From Peptostreptococcaceae bacterium (GTDB lineage: Bacteria; Bacillota; Clostridia; Peptostreptococcales; Peptostreptococcaceae), in the NCBI GenBank assembly GCA_025210335.1, contig JAOARY010000059.1:1-58725 (forward strand): 58,725 nucleotides of DNA, in the 5' to 3' direction. This document shows, in pieces, positions 17,905 through 26,279 of this stretch. A model generated the notes under the pieces. That model was not told where the DNA came from, did not search any database, and worked only from the letters and a program-made list of their open reading frames with translations. Position numbers and translations under genes: made by a program. How positions within the stretch are numbered: position 1 is the first letter of the stretch; each line of letters starts with the position of its first letter.

Positions 17905-18327
17905 ATGAAAAAATTTAATATTGAGATAGGTAAGAATATAGTTTTACAAAAGACAGTTATGGAAGATGATACAGGAAGTAACTATGGGAGTGGTAAATTA
18001 GATACATTATTAGCAACACCACCAATTTTAGATTTGATTATAAAAGCTTCAGTAAAGCTTGTAGATAATTTATTGGATGATGAATATGTAAGTGTAGCTT
18101 CAAATATTTCTTTTTCTCATGAAAAAGCAACGATGATAGGAGAATCGATAAGTGTAAAAGTGGAAGTTACAAAACAAATAGGCAATTTGATTTTCTTAGA
18201 TGCTATTGCTTATGATGAAATAGGTATTATTGGAAGAGGTAAGCATGAGAGAGCTATTGTTAATGAAAAATCATTATTAGAAAAAGCCTCAAAAAGAGCA
18301 GATAAACTTAAAAATGTAAATTATTAA
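17905..18327 (+). CDS. FlK-type thioesterase (hotdog fold)
   Basis: A 140-residue protein of the fluoroacetyl-CoA-thioesterase-like hotdog family. Recognisable pieces are the TPPILDLI segment holding the family Thr, ASNISFSHEKATMIGESISVKVEV with the His of the active site, and EIGIIGRGKHERAIVN near the end. The family hydrolyses acyl-CoA thioesters; the natural substrate here is unknown. The start is ATG 17905 after AGGGAGTGA; the in-frame GTG at 17896 belongs to that ribosome binding site. It is a single gene with its own terminator. Confidence 0.82.
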   Translation: MKKFNIEIGKNIVLQKTVMEDDTGSNYGSGKLDTLLATPPILDLIIKASVKLVDNLLDDEYVSVASNISFSHEKATMIGESISVKVEVTKQIGNLIFLDAIAYDEIGIIGRGKHERAIVNEKSLLEKASKRADKLKNVNY

Positions 18328-18356
18328 AATCACCTAATTTTTAGGTGGTTTTTTAT
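18326..18356 (+). terminator. Terminator after the thioesterase gene
   Basis: The stem AAAATCACCTAA (18326-18337) / TTAGGTGGTTTT (18341-18352) has a three-base loop and extends into a T tract. Confidence 0.82.
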
Positions 18357-18360
18357 TTTC

Positions 18361-18389
18361 TTTAGAATAATAAATAATTATGTTAAAAT
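18361..18389 (+). promoter_or_regulatory. Promoter of the yerC-pab-fol operon
   Basis: TTTAGA (18361-18366), a 17-base spacer and TAAAAT (18384-18389) preceded by TGT (extended -10). Confidence 0.6.
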
Positions 18390-18435
18390 GAAAGTGAATA
18401 AAAAAATAAATACAAATATAAAAAGGGGTGTTATG

Positions 18436-18735
18436 ATGAGTTATGATTCAAAAATAAAAAATGAAGAAGTAGATGCTTTATTTGAGGGGATATTAGAGCT
18501 TAAGGATAAAGAAGAGTGTTATATGTATTTTGAAGATTTATGCACTATAAAAGAAATTAAAGTGATGGCACAAAGATTTAAAGTAGCGAAAATGCTAAAG
18601 GATAATAAAAAATATACACAAATAGAGGAAGAAACAGGGGCTAGTACTGCTACAATAAGTAGAATTGCTAGATTTTTAAATTATGGATCAAAGGGTTATG
18701 AGATGATTTTAGATAGATTAGAACAAAAAAATTAA
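18436..18735 (+). CDS. YerC/TrpR-type transcriptional regulator
   Basis: A 99-residue helix-turn-helix protein of the YerC/YecD branch of the Trp repressor family. The DNA-binding part is YTQIEEETGASTATISRIARFLN, whose core is EETGASTATISRIAR. The upstream helices include LFEGILELKDKEECYMYFED and LCTIKEIKVMAQRFKVAKML, typical of the family dimer core. The start is ATG 18436 (or 18433) behind AGGGGTG. It is the first gene of the operon leading into para-aminobenzoate and folate synthesis. Regulation of these genes by this protein is inferred from position, not shown. Confidence 0.86.
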   Translation: MSYDSKIKNEEVDALFEGILELKDKEECYMYFEDLCTIKEIKVMAQRFKVAKMLKDNKKYTQIEEETGASTATISRIARFLNYGSKGYEMILDRLEQKN

Positions 18736-18758
18736 ATTTATTTATAGAGGTGAAAAAT

Positions 18759-19334
18759 TTGATTTTAATGATAGACAATTATGATTCTTTTACTTATAAT
18801 TTATATCAATTTCTTATGGAATTAAATGAAAAAGTTTTAGTAAAGAGAAATGATGAAATTACAATAGAAGAAATAAGAAATTTAAATCCAGAAATTATAG
18901 TTATATCACCAGGACCATCAACACCAGAAAATGCAGGAATATCATTAGATGTTATAGATGCATTTAAAAAAGATATTCCGATTCTTGGGATTTGTTTAGG
19001 ACATCAAAGTATAGGTCATTATTTTAATATGAATATAGTAAGGGGGAAGGAACCTATACATGGAAAGGTTACAGAAATTAGACATTTCAATGAAGGTGTT
19101 TTTAAAAATTTAAAAAATCCAATTAATGTAACTAGGTATCATTCGTTAATTGTAGAAAACAAAAATTTAAATGAAGATATAGAAATAACTGCTTTAACAG
19201 ATGATGATGTAATAATGGGCATGAGACACAAAAGATATAAGATAGAAGGAGTGCAATTTCACCCAGAAGCTATTTTAACAGAATATGGACATGAAATGCT
19301 TAAGAATTTTTTAGATTTTGCAAGAGGTGAATAA
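18759..19334 (+). CDS. pabA: Aminodeoxychorismate synthase, glutaminase component
   Basis: A 191-residue class I glutamine amidotransferase supplying ammonia to PabB (or to anthranilate synthase). It starts with MILMIDNYDSFTYN. The nucleophile Cys79 is in GICLGHQSIGH, the oxyanion segment is SPGPSTPENAG, and the catalytic His/Glu pair is in EGVQFHPEA. The start is TTG 18759, five bases after AGAGGTGA; the GTG at 18750 is inside the site. Because no other trp genes are present and pabB, pabC and folE follow, PABA synthesis is the likely job. Confidence 0.93.
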   Translation: MILMIDNYDSFTYNLYQFLMELNEKVLVKRNDEITIEEIRNLNPEIIVISPGPSTPENAGISLDVIDAFKKDIPILGICLGHQSIGHYFNMNIVRGKEPIHGKVTEIRHFNEGVFKNLKNPINVTRYHSLIVENKNLNEDIEITALTDDDVIMGMRHKRYKIEGVQFHPEAILTEYGHEMLKNFLDFARGE

Positions 19335-19335
19335 T

Positions 19336-20670
19336 TTGATAATAAGAAAAATAAGTACAAATTTAAATGCTTTTGAAATTTATACTATCATAAAAAATTT
19401 TGATGAAAGTTATATTTTAGATAGTTCTACAAATGATGAAGCTTCAAGGTATTCTTTTATGTCTGCTAGACCGTTTGATAGTATCAAATTAAAAAATAAT
19501 AAAGATAGTTTTAATATATTAAAAGATAAATTATCAAAATATAAAATTGAAACAGAGGATAAAAAATTTCCGTTAATATCAGGAGCAGTAGGTTATTTAT
19601 CTTATAATTTGAAAGACATAATAGAAAAAAAACTGTCAAATAAAGCTATCAATGATATTGATATGTACGATATGTACTTGAATTTTTATGATTGGACTAT
19701 AATTTATGATAATCAAAATAAAGAAACTTATATAGCTACATACGAGATTTGTAAAGATAGTAAAGAGAATATAGAATGTATTGTGAAATTAATAGAGAAT
19801 GCAAAAAAGCCTGATTTAAAAATTAAAGAAATTCAAAAAACTTTATTAAAATCTAATTTTAAAAAAGAAGAATATGTTGAAGCTATCGAAAGAATAAGAG
19901 AGTATATAAAAGCAGGAGATGTTTATCAAGTCAATATGACTCAGAGGTTTGAAGGGGAAACTAATATGGATTCATATGATTTATATAATAGATTAAGAAC
20001 ATTAAGCCCTGCTCCGTTTGGTGCTTTTTTGAATTTTGAGGATATTAATATACTTTCAAATTCTCCAGAGAGATTTATAAAGATGCAAGATAGAAAGATT
20101 GATACAAGGCCAATAAAAGGAACTAGACCAAGAGGTAATGATGAAATTGAAGATTTAAGATATAAAGAAGAACTTTTAAATAGTGAGAAGGATAAGGCTG
20201 AATTACTTATGATTGTAGATTTAGAAAGAAATGATCTTGGAAAAGTTTCAAAAATTGGTTCAGTTAAGGTTGAAGAATTATTTAAATTAGAAGAATATAC
20301 AAATGTAAATCATTTAGTGGCAAAAATAACTTCGATTTTAGATGAGGATAAAGATGAGGTTGATTTAATAAAAGCAAGTTTTCCAGGTGGTTCTATAACC
20401 GGAGCTCCAAAAATTAGAGCTATGGATATAATAGAGGAATTAGAAATGTTACAAAGAAATATTTATACGGGATCTATAGGATATATAGATTTTTCTGGAG
20501 ATTTAGATTTAAATATTGCAATAAGAACTTTGATTAAAAAAGATAATAAAGTCTATTATCAAGTTGGTGGTGGAATAACTTGGGATTCAAATCCTTATGA
20601 AGAATATGAAGAATCTATACAAAAAGGTAAATCTATAAAGAGGGCTTTAAATGGAAAAATTACAATATAA
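19336..20670 (+). CDS. pabB: Aminodeoxychorismate synthase component I
   Basis: A 444-residue chorismate-using enzyme that makes 4-amino-4-deoxychorismate with PabA. The N-terminal half is divergent; the catalytic half has GDVYQVNMTQRF, LSNSPERFIK, RPIKGTRPRG, MIVDLERNDLG, SFPGGSITGAPK and GSIGYIDFSGDLD. The Lys in PIKGT is the residue that sets PabB apart from anthranilate synthase TrpE (PIAGT), so this is PabB. The start is TTG 19336 after AGAGGTGA; pabA ends two bases earlier. Its 3' end overlaps pabC by 20 bases. Confidence 0.93.
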   Translation: MIIRKISTNLNAFEIYTIIKNFDESYILDSSTNDEASRYSFMSARPFDSIKLKNNKDSFNILKDKLSKYKIETEDKKFPLISGAVGYLSYNLKDIIEKKLSNKAINDIDMYDMYLNFYDWTIIYDNQNKETYIATYEICKDSKENIECIVKLIENAKKPDLKIKEIQKTLLKSNFKKEEYVEAIERIREYIKAGDVYQVNMTQRFEGETNMDSYDLYNRLRTLSPAPFGAFLNFEDINILSNSPERFIKMQDRKIDTRPIKGTRPRGNDEIEDLRYKEELLNSEKDKAELLMIVDLERNDLGKVSKIGSVKVEELFKLEEYTNVNHLVAKITSILDEDKDEVDLIKASFPGGSITGAPKIRAMDIIEELEMLQRNIYTGSIGYIDFSGDLDLNIAIRTLIKKDNKVYYQVGGGITWDSNPYEEYEESIQKGKSIKRALNGKITI

Positions 20671-21400
20671 AGATACAAAACATTTTAAATTTGGAATTGG
20701 TCTTTTTGAAACCATTAAAATATTAAACAAAAAGCCTATATTTTTAGAAGAACATTTAAATAGATTAAAAAAATCTATAATAGATTTGAAGTTAAATTAT
20801 GAAATTAATTTTATTTCTTTAAAAAATGATATAAAAAAAATTGCATTATTATATGATAAAAAAGCTATTAGGATAACTATAAATGAAATGGGATATAATA
20901 TAGCTTTAAGAGATATAAATTATAATAAACTAGATTATAAAAAAGGATATTCTTTATGTTTTTCTAATATAAAAAGGGGATATAGTTTTTTATATAATCA
21001 TAAAACAACATCTTATTATGAAAATATGTATAATAAAGAATATGCATTAGGTAGAGGTTTTGATGATTCAATATTTTTGGATACAAAAGACTCTTTATTA
21101 GAAACTAGTTTTTGTAATATATTTTTTACAAAAGATAACAATATATACACGCCTAAAATTGAAAATCAAGCATTAAATGGAATTGTAAGAACTAAAATAT
21201 TTAAAATAGCAGAAATTAACAATTTAAATATTCAACAATTAATTATAAATATAGATGATATAAAAAATTTTGAAGGTTGTTTTATAACAAATTCTCTTAT
21301 GAATATAATATATGTAAATAGTATAGAAAATATAGTTTTTAAAGAAACAAATATTATAAAATATATTTCAAATCAACTAAAAAATATAGAGCTTAAATAA
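20651..21400 (+). CDS. pabC: Aminodeoxychorismate lyase (PLP class IV)
   Basis: A 249-residue fold-type IV PLP enzyme that splits aminodeoxychorismate into para-aminobenzoate and pyruvate. It opens with [13 protein letters not shown] (substrate gate) and [10 protein letters not shown]. The PLP lysine is Lys118 in [11 protein letters not shown], and [11 protein letters not shown] matches the ETSxxNIFF motif. The family also includes D-amino-acid and branched-chain aminotransferases; its place after pabB decides the call. It overlaps pabB by 20 bases and has no strong ribosome binding site, consistent with translational coupling. Confidence 0.9.
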   Translation: MEKLQYKDTKHFKFGIGLFETIKILNKKPIFLEEHLNRLKKSIIDLKLNYEINFISLKNDIKKIALLYDKKAIRITINEMGYNIALRDINYNKLDYKKGYSLCFSNIKRGYSFLYNHKTTSYYENMYNKEYALGRGFDDSIFLDTKDSLLETSFCNIFFTKDNNIYTPKIENQALNGIVRTKIFKIAEINNLNIQQLIINIDDIKNFEGCFITNSLMNIIYVNSIENIVFKETNIIKYISNQLKNIELK

Positions 21401-21410
21401 GGAGATCGTT

Positions 21411-21968
21411 ATGGATAAGGAAAAAATAAAAAGAGCAGTAAGAGATATTTTGGAGGCAATTGGAGAAAATCCAGATAGAGAAGGTTTAAAAGATACTCCT
21501 GATAGAATTGCAAGAATGTATGAAGAAATATATAGGGGTTTAAATGAAGACCCAAAGGAACATTTAAAAGTATATTTCCAAGAAGAAGAACATGAAGAAA
21601 TGGTTTTAGTTAAAGATATACCATTTTACTCGACTTGTGAACATCATTTGGTTCCGTTTTTTGGAAAAGCTCATGTTGCATATTTACCTAAAAAAGGTAA
21701 ACTTACAGGATTATCAAAATTAGCAAGAGTTGTAGAAACTATATGCAAAAGACCACAATTGCAAGAAAGAATAACTAAAGATATTGCCAATTCAATAATG
21801 GAAGTGTTAGATCCATATGGTGTAGTTGTTGTAATCGAAGCAGAACATATGTGTATGACAATGAGAGGTGTTAAAAAACCAGGTTCAAAAACTGTAACAT
21901 CAGCAGTTAGAGGAATATTTAAAAAAGATGTAGCTGCAAGAGCAGAAGTAATGTCTCTTATTAAATAG
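21411..21968 (+). CDS. folE: GTP cyclohydrolase I
   Basis: A 185-residue zinc enzyme that converts GTP to 7,8-dihydroneopterin triphosphate, the first step of pterin synthesis. Motifs are [40 protein letters not shown] (zinc Cys and two His), [10 protein letters not shown] and the second zinc region [17 protein letters not shown]. Length and end (VMSLIK) fit the family. GGAG precedes the ATG. A terminator-like hairpin follows it inside the operon. Confidence 0.98.
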   Translation: MDKEKIKRAVRDILEAIGENPDREGLKDTPDRIARMYEEIYRGLNEDPKEHLKVYFQEEEHEEMVLVKDIPFYSTCEHHLVPFFGKAHVAYLPKKGKLTGLSKLARVVETICKRPQLQERITKDIANSIMEVLDPYGVVVVIEAEHMCMTMRGVKKPGSKTVTSAVRGIFKKDVAARAEVMSLIK

Positions 21969-21977
21969 ATAAATAAT

Positions 21978-22000
21978 AAAAAGGCTTTTAAAGCCTTTTT
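21978..22000 (+). terminator. Internal terminator between folE and folP
   Basis: A perfect 10-bp stem AAAAAGGCTT (21978-21987) / AAGCCTTTTT (21991-22000) with a TTA loop and a T run built into the stem end. It lies between genes of the same pathway, so partial read-through is expected. Confidence 0.75.
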
Positions 22001-22021
22001 ATTTGTTGGGAGTTGATTAGT

Positions 22022-22822
22022 TTGAAATTTTTAAATTTAAATAAAGAAGATATAATGATGGGAATATTGAATTTAACACCAGATAGCTTTTCTGATGGTG
22101 GAAATTTTGATTCATTAAATTTAGCCCTAGAACATGCAAAAATAATGTTGCAAGAGGGTGCTGATATTATAGATATTGGTGGAGAATCTACTAGACCTGG
22201 TTCAACAAAAGTGTCAAAGGATGAAGAATTAGAAAGAATAAAAGATGTAGTTCAAACCATTCTTAATAAAACAGATGCTTTTGTTTCTGTGGATACATAT
22301 AAATGGGAAGTTGCCAAAGAAGTATTAAAAATGGGAGTACCTATGATAAATGATATTTGGGGACTTCAACATAATGAAAATATGGCTAAAGTTGTAGCCG
22401 AATATGATGCTTATATAGTAATAATGCACAATCAAGATGGAACTGATTATAAAAAAGATATAATAGATTCTATGATTGAGTTTTTTAATAAGAGTATACA
22501 AATTGCATTAAATGCTGGAATAGATAAAAATAAAATAATATTAGATCCGGGTATTGGTTTTGGAAAAACAACAAAACAAAATATGATTGTAATAAATAGA
22601 CTTGAAGAATTAAATATTTTAGGGTATCCTATATTATTAGGGACTTCAAGAAAATCTATAGTCGGAAATATTTTAGATTTACCTTCTAATCAAAGGCTTG
22701 AAGGTACCATAGCTACAAATGTTATTGGTGCTTTAAAAGGATGTAATATATTTAGAGTTCATGATGTAAAAGAAAATTTAAGAGCAATAAAAGTAGCAAA
22801 AGCGATAAAAGGAGTTAATTAA
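22022..22822 (+). CDS. folP: Dihydropteroate synthase
   Basis: A 266-residue TIM-barrel enzyme joining para-aminobenzoate to 6-hydroxymethyl-dihydropterin pyrophosphate; it is the sulfonamide target. Signatures are MGILNLTPDSFSDGG, DIGGESTRPGS, MINDIWGL, ILDPGIGFGKT, LLGTSRKSIVG and the end motif FRVHDVKEN. The start is TTG 22022 after GGGAGTTGAT; the TTG at 22013 overlaps the ribosome binding site. It overlaps nothing and is two bases from folB. Confidence 0.97.
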   Translation: MKFLNLNKEDIMMGILNLTPDSFSDGGNFDSLNLALEHAKIMLQEGADIIDIGGESTRPGSTKVSKDEELERIKDVVQTILNKTDAFVSVDTYKWEVAKEVLKMGVPMINDIWGLQHNENMAKVVAEYDAYIVIMHNQDGTDYKKDIIDSMIEFFNKSIQIALNAGIDKNKIILDPGIGFGKTTKQNMIVINRLEELNILGYPILLGTSRKSIVGNILDLPSNQRLEGTIATNVIGALKGCNIFRVHDVKENLRAIKVAKAIKGVN

Positions 22823-22823
22823 T

Positions 22824-23183
22824 ATGGATAAAATTATATTAAAAGACATGCAATTTTTTGGATATCATGGAGTTTTTAAAGAAGAAGAAAAGCTTGGACA
22901 AATATTTATAATAGATTTTTGTGGATTATGTGATTTAAAAGAAGCAAAAGAAAGTGATAATATAGATTTTGGTATTAGTTATGCAGATATATTTGATCTT
23001 GTTAAAGATATTTGTGAAAATAAAAGATTTAATTTAATAGAAGCTTTAGCAGAGTGTATTGCAAAAGAAGTATTGCTGAAATTTGGTAAAATTTCAGAAG
23101 TTAAAATACTTGTAAAGAAACCAAATGCTCCCATTAATGGGCATTTTAATTATGCTGGAGTGGAGGTTATAAAAAAAAGATGA
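22824..23183 (+). CDS. folB: Dihydroneopterin aldolase
   Basis: A 119-residue tunnelling-fold enzyme that turns 7,8-dihydroneopterin into 6-hydroxymethyl-dihydropterin and glycolaldehyde. Visible motifs are the start MDKIILKDMQFFGYHGVFKEE in family form (core FFGYHGVFKEEEKLGQ), ISYADIFDLV, FNLIEALAECIA (conserved Glu) and VKKPNAPINGHFNYAGVEV, which includes the active-site Lys. It is coupled to folP and overlaps folK by four bases. Confidence 0.96.
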   Translation: MDKIILKDMQFFGYHGVFKEEEKLGQIFIIDFCGLCDLKEAKESDNIDFGISYADIFDLVKDICENKRFNLIEALAECIAKEVLLKFGKISEVKILVKKPNAPINGHFNYAGVEVIKKR

Positions 23184-23680
23184 GTATAGCTTATTTATCA
23201 ATAGGAACAAATTTAGGTGATAGAGATAAAAATTTGCTTGATGCAATTAAATATTTAAAAGAAAATAAAACAATTGAAAATATAAGAATTTCTAAAGTTT
23301 ATGAAACTAAGGCTTGGGGACTTACAAATCAAGCTGATTTTTTAAATATATGTGTAGAATTAAAAACTAACTTAAGTCCAAAGGAACTCTTAGGAATATG
23401 TCAAGATATAGAGTCTAAACTAAAAAGGAAAAGACTTATAAGATGGGGTCCAAGAACTATAGATTTGGATATACTATTATTTGATGATGAAATAACAGAT
23501 GAAGATGATTTGAAAATTCCTCATGAAAGAATGCATCAAAGAGTCTTTGTTTTAAAGCCTCTTATGGATTTAAATGAGAATTTAAAATTTTCAAAAGGAT
23601 ATGTTAAGGATTTGATTTCAAATTTAGATATGAGCGTTATAAAGGAGTATGAATTTAATGAACTTAAAGAATATAGATAA
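23180..23680 (+). CDS. folK: 6-hydroxymethyl-7,8-dihydropterin pyrophosphokinase
   Basis: A 166-residue kinase that pyrophosphorylates hydroxymethyldihydropterin for FolP. It opens with AYLSIGTNLGDRDKNL. The family motif RWGPRTIDLDILLFDD is intact, and IPHERMHQRVFVLKPL follows. Its ATG overlaps the folB stop (four-base overlap), and its 3' end overlaps the ribosome binding site of the DAHP synthase. Together folE, folP, folB and folK give the complete pterin branch apart from the dihydroneopterin triphosphate phosphatase. Confidence 0.97.
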   Translation: MSIAYLSIGTNLGDRDKNLLDAIKYLKENKTIENIRISKVYETKAWGLTNQADFLNICVELKTNLSPKELLGICQDIESKLKRKRLIRWGPRTIDLDILLFDDEITDEDDLKIPHERMHQRVFVLKPLMDLNENLKFSKGYVKDLISNLDMSVIKEYEFNELKEYR

Positions 23681-24395
23681 GTTTATGATTGCAGGACCTT
23701 GTTCGATTGAATCATTTGAACAATTGCTTTCAACAGCAAGGCATGTTAAATCTTGTGGAGCAAATATTTTAAGAGGTGGTGCATACAAACCAAGAACATC
23801 ACCAGTTTCTTTTCAAGGTTTAAGGGAAGAAGGTTTAAAAATATTAAAAGAAGTAAAAGAAATTGTAAATTTACCTGTTATAACAGAACTTATGGATCCA
23901 AGAGATTTAAAGAAAGTTTATGATGTTGCGGACATAATACAAATTGGATCAAGAAATATGCAAAATTTCACATTGCTAAAAGAAGTAGGGATGCAAGATA
24001 AACCTGTAATGCTAAAAAGAGGAATATCTGCAACTATTAAAGAATGGATAGGAGCTAGTGAATATATTTCTAATGAAGGTAATAAAAATATAATAATGTG
24101 TGAGCGTGGAATAAGAACATACAATGATTATACTAGAAACACATTAGATCTGGCTGCGGTTCCTATAATAAAATCTAAAACAGATTATAAAGTTATAGTT
24201 GATCCAAGTCATGGAACAGGTCTAAGGGAACTAATATTACCGATGACTAAAGCATCATTTGCATTAGATGCAGATGGAGTGATGATAGAAGTTCACCCTA
24301 ATCCAAAAGAAGCTCTTTCAGATGGAGATCAATCTTTAGATTTTAAACAATTTGAATTTCTTATGAAAAATTTAAATGAGGCTAAATTTATTTAG
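23658..24395 (+). CDS. aroF: 3-deoxy-7-phosphoheptulonate synthase (DAHP synthase, type I-beta core)
   Basis: A 245-residue catalytic core of the I-beta/KDO8P-like DAHP synthase class, which condenses phosphoenolpyruvate and erythrose 4-phosphate to start the shikimate pathway. Signatures are KFMIAGPCSIES, LRGGAYKPRTSP, IQIGSRNMQNF, PVMLKRG, IMCERGIRT, VDPSHGTG and DGVMIEVHPNP. It lacks the N-terminal ferredoxin-like or chorismate mutase regulatory domain, so it should not show the feedback control those domains give. The start is ATG 23658 after AAAGGAG; the ATG at 23649 is too close to that site. It closes the folate operon and overlaps folK. Confidence 0.94.
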   Translation: MNLKNIDKFMIAGPCSIESFEQLLSTARHVKSCGANILRGGAYKPRTSPVSFQGLREEGLKILKEVKEIVNLPVITELMDPRDLKKVYDVADIIQIGSRNMQNFTLLKEVGMQDKPVMLKRGISATIKEWIGASEYISNEGNKNIIMCERGIRTYNDYTRNTLDLAAVPIIKSKTDYKVIVDPSHGTGLRELILPMTKASFALDADGVMIEVHPNPKEALSDGDQSLDFKQFEFLMKNLNEAKFI

Positions 24396-24415
24396 TCTCA
24401 TTTAAAATTTTTAGA
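24372..24415 (+). terminator. Terminator overlapping the stop codon of the DAHP synthase gene
   Basis: 24372-24387 can pair with 24390-24405 (core AAATGAGGCTAAAT / ATTTAGTCTCATTT with one G-T pair). The stop codon TAG at 24393-24395 is within the stem, and a short T run follows. Confidence 0.65.
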
Positions 24416-24448
24416 AATAAAAAAAGGATTTTTAATATTTATGTAGAA

Positions 24449-24454
24449 TATAAT
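24449..24454 (+). promoter_or_regulatory. Candidate -10 box of dnaG-sigA
   Basis: A perfect TATAAT is placed between the preceding terminator and dnaG. No good -35 hexamer is seen at 16-18 bases. Confidence 0.35.
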
Positions 24455-24490
24455 TAAGTGGGAATCAAAAAGAGCCTAAGAGGTGATCTA

Positions 24491-26260
24491 GTGGCGAGAA
24501 GTATGAATGATATTGTTGATGAAATAAAATCAAGAATAAATATTGTTGATGTAGTAGGTAGATATGTAAGTTTAAAAAAAGCAGGGAATAACTATAAAGG
24601 TAGATGTCCTTTCCACAATGAAAAAACGCCATCATTTATTGTAAGTGAGCAAAAACAAATATATAAATGCTTTGGTTGTGATGAAGGTGGAGATGTTATT
24701 AGATTTGTAATGAAAGTAGAAAATATAGATTTTATGGATAGTTTAGATATATTAGGGAAAGAAATAAATATAGATGTAAAAAAAGAACTTTCAAATGATT
24801 TTGATAAAAGTTCCATAAAAAAGAAACGAAAATACTATGACATGAATTTATATATTGCAAAATTCTACTTCAATAATTTAAAAAATGATAATCAAGCTAG
24901 AAACTATCTTGAAGATCGAGGATTATCAAATAAGATTATAAATAGATTTGGTATTGGTTTTGCAAGTGATAGCTGGGAAGAATCTAAAAAATTTTTGAAA
25001 GATAAAAATTTTTTAGAAAGTGAAATATATGAAAATGGCTTAATTACAAAAACCAAAAAGGGTAATTTTATTGATAAATTTAGAAATAGAATTATATTTC
25101 CGATATTTAATATAAAAAATGAAATAATAGGTTTTGGAGGACGGGTAATAGACAATAAATCAATACCTAAGTATTTAAATTCTCCAGAAACTATTGTATT
25201 TAACAAACGTTACAATCTTTATGCCCTTAATTTTGTTAGAAAATATTCAAATAAAGATTATATAATTGTAGTTGAAGGCTATATGGATGTGGTTTCTTTA
25301 AATCAATATGGTATTACTAATGTAGTAGCTTCTTTAGGAACGGCACTAACAATAGAGCAAGTAAAGCTACTTAAAAGATATTATAAAAAAATAGTACTTT
25401 GTTATGATATGGATGATGCTGGTGTTAAAGCTACAAATAGAGCTATTGAACTTTTAAATACTGAAAAATTAAATGTTAAGGTACTCACATTAGAAGATTG
25501 TAAAGATCCAGATGAATATATAAGAAAAAAGGGTATTTCAAAATTTAATAATAGATTACAAAATGCTGTTACTGATATTGAATTTTTTATAGAACAAATA
25601 AGAAAAAAACATAATTTAAATAATTCAAAAGAAAAAACAAAATACACACAAGAAGTTTGCTCATTATTAAAAACTATTGATAGTGAAGTGAAAAAAGAAT
25701 ATTATGTAAAATTATTATCAAAAGAGACTGATATTGCTTATGATGTCATAAGTGGAGAAGTTTTTGGTGGTAAGAAATTTAAAAAAGATTTTAATAAAAA
25801 GACTTACTCAAAAAAGAATTTTAAAAAGAAAATGCTTAAAAATGAAAATTTAAAAATTAAATTTAACAAAAATGATATTTTAGAAAAAAACTTAATATTA
25901 ACATTTATAGAGGCTAAGAATTTTGAATTAAAAACACATATTTTAAAATTAGAAAAAGATTATATGATTTTAGATATGACAAAAGAATTTTTAAATTCAT
26001 TAGATTCTGTTGAAAATTTTAATTTATTTTTAGATAAATATCAATCGAGTTTACAAGAATTTAAAGAGCTAAATTATAATGATAGTTTAGATTTTTTTAA
26101 TTCATTAGATATATTAAAAAAAGAAATTGTAACAAGAAAAATAAAAAAACTTTCTTTAAGACAAAAGGAATTAGAAAAAAATAAAGATGGTAATGAGAAT
26201 TTAGAAAAACAGTTAATAGAAATTGCTAATGAAATAATGAGTCTTAAGAAAAGCTTGTAA
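24491..26260 (+). CDS. dnaG: DNA primase DnaG
   Basis: A 589-residue primase that lays RNA primers at the replication fork. The N-terminal CHC2 zinc finger is CPFHNEKTPSF then YKCFGCDEGGD. The Toprim catalytic core has FGGRVID, PKYLNSPET, VVEGYMDVVSL, ASLGTAL and CYDMDDAG with the metal-binding acidic residues. The C-terminal part (about 430-589) is divergent, very Lys-rich and helical, where the helicase DnaB should bind. I choose GTG 24491, five bases after AGAGGTGA; an in-frame ATG at 24503 is the alternative. It is followed by the sigma gene after 19 bases. Confidence 0.96.
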   Translation: MARSMNDIVDEIKSRINIVDVVGRYVSLKKAGNNYKGRCPFHNEKTPSFIVSEQKQIYKCFGCDEGGDVIRFVMKVENIDFMDSLDILGKEINIDVKKELSNDFDKSSIKKKRKYYDMNLYIAKFYFNNLKNDNQARNYLEDRGLSNKIINRFGIGFASDSWEESKKFLKDKNFLESEIYENGLITKTKKGNFIDKFRNRIIFPIFNIKNEIIGFGGRVIDNKSIPKYLNSPETIVFNKRYNLYALNFVRKYSNKDYIIVVEGYMDVVSLNQYGITNVVASLGTALTIEQVKLLKRYYKKIVLCYDMDDAGVKATNRAIELLNTEKLNVKVLTLEDCKDPDEYIRKKGISKFNNRLQNAVTDIEFFIEQIRKKHNLNNSKEKTKYTQEVCSLLKTIDSEVKKEYYVKLLSKETDIAYDVISGEVFGGKKFKKDFNKKTYSKKNFKKKMLKNENLKIKFNKNDILEKNLILTFIEAKNFELKTHILKLEKDYMILDMTKEFLNSLDSVENFNLFLDKYQSSLQEFKELNYNDSLDFFNSLDILKKEIVTRKIKKLSLRQKELEKNKDGNENLEKQLIEIANEIMSLKKSL

Positions 26261-26279
26261 ATAATAAGGAGGCTTACAC

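Noticed and set aside
18759..20670. Anthranilate synthase (TrpG/TrpE) instead of PabA/PabB
   Set aside because: The large subunit has the PabB lysine in PIKGT, pabC and folE follow, and there are no trpDCFBA genes.
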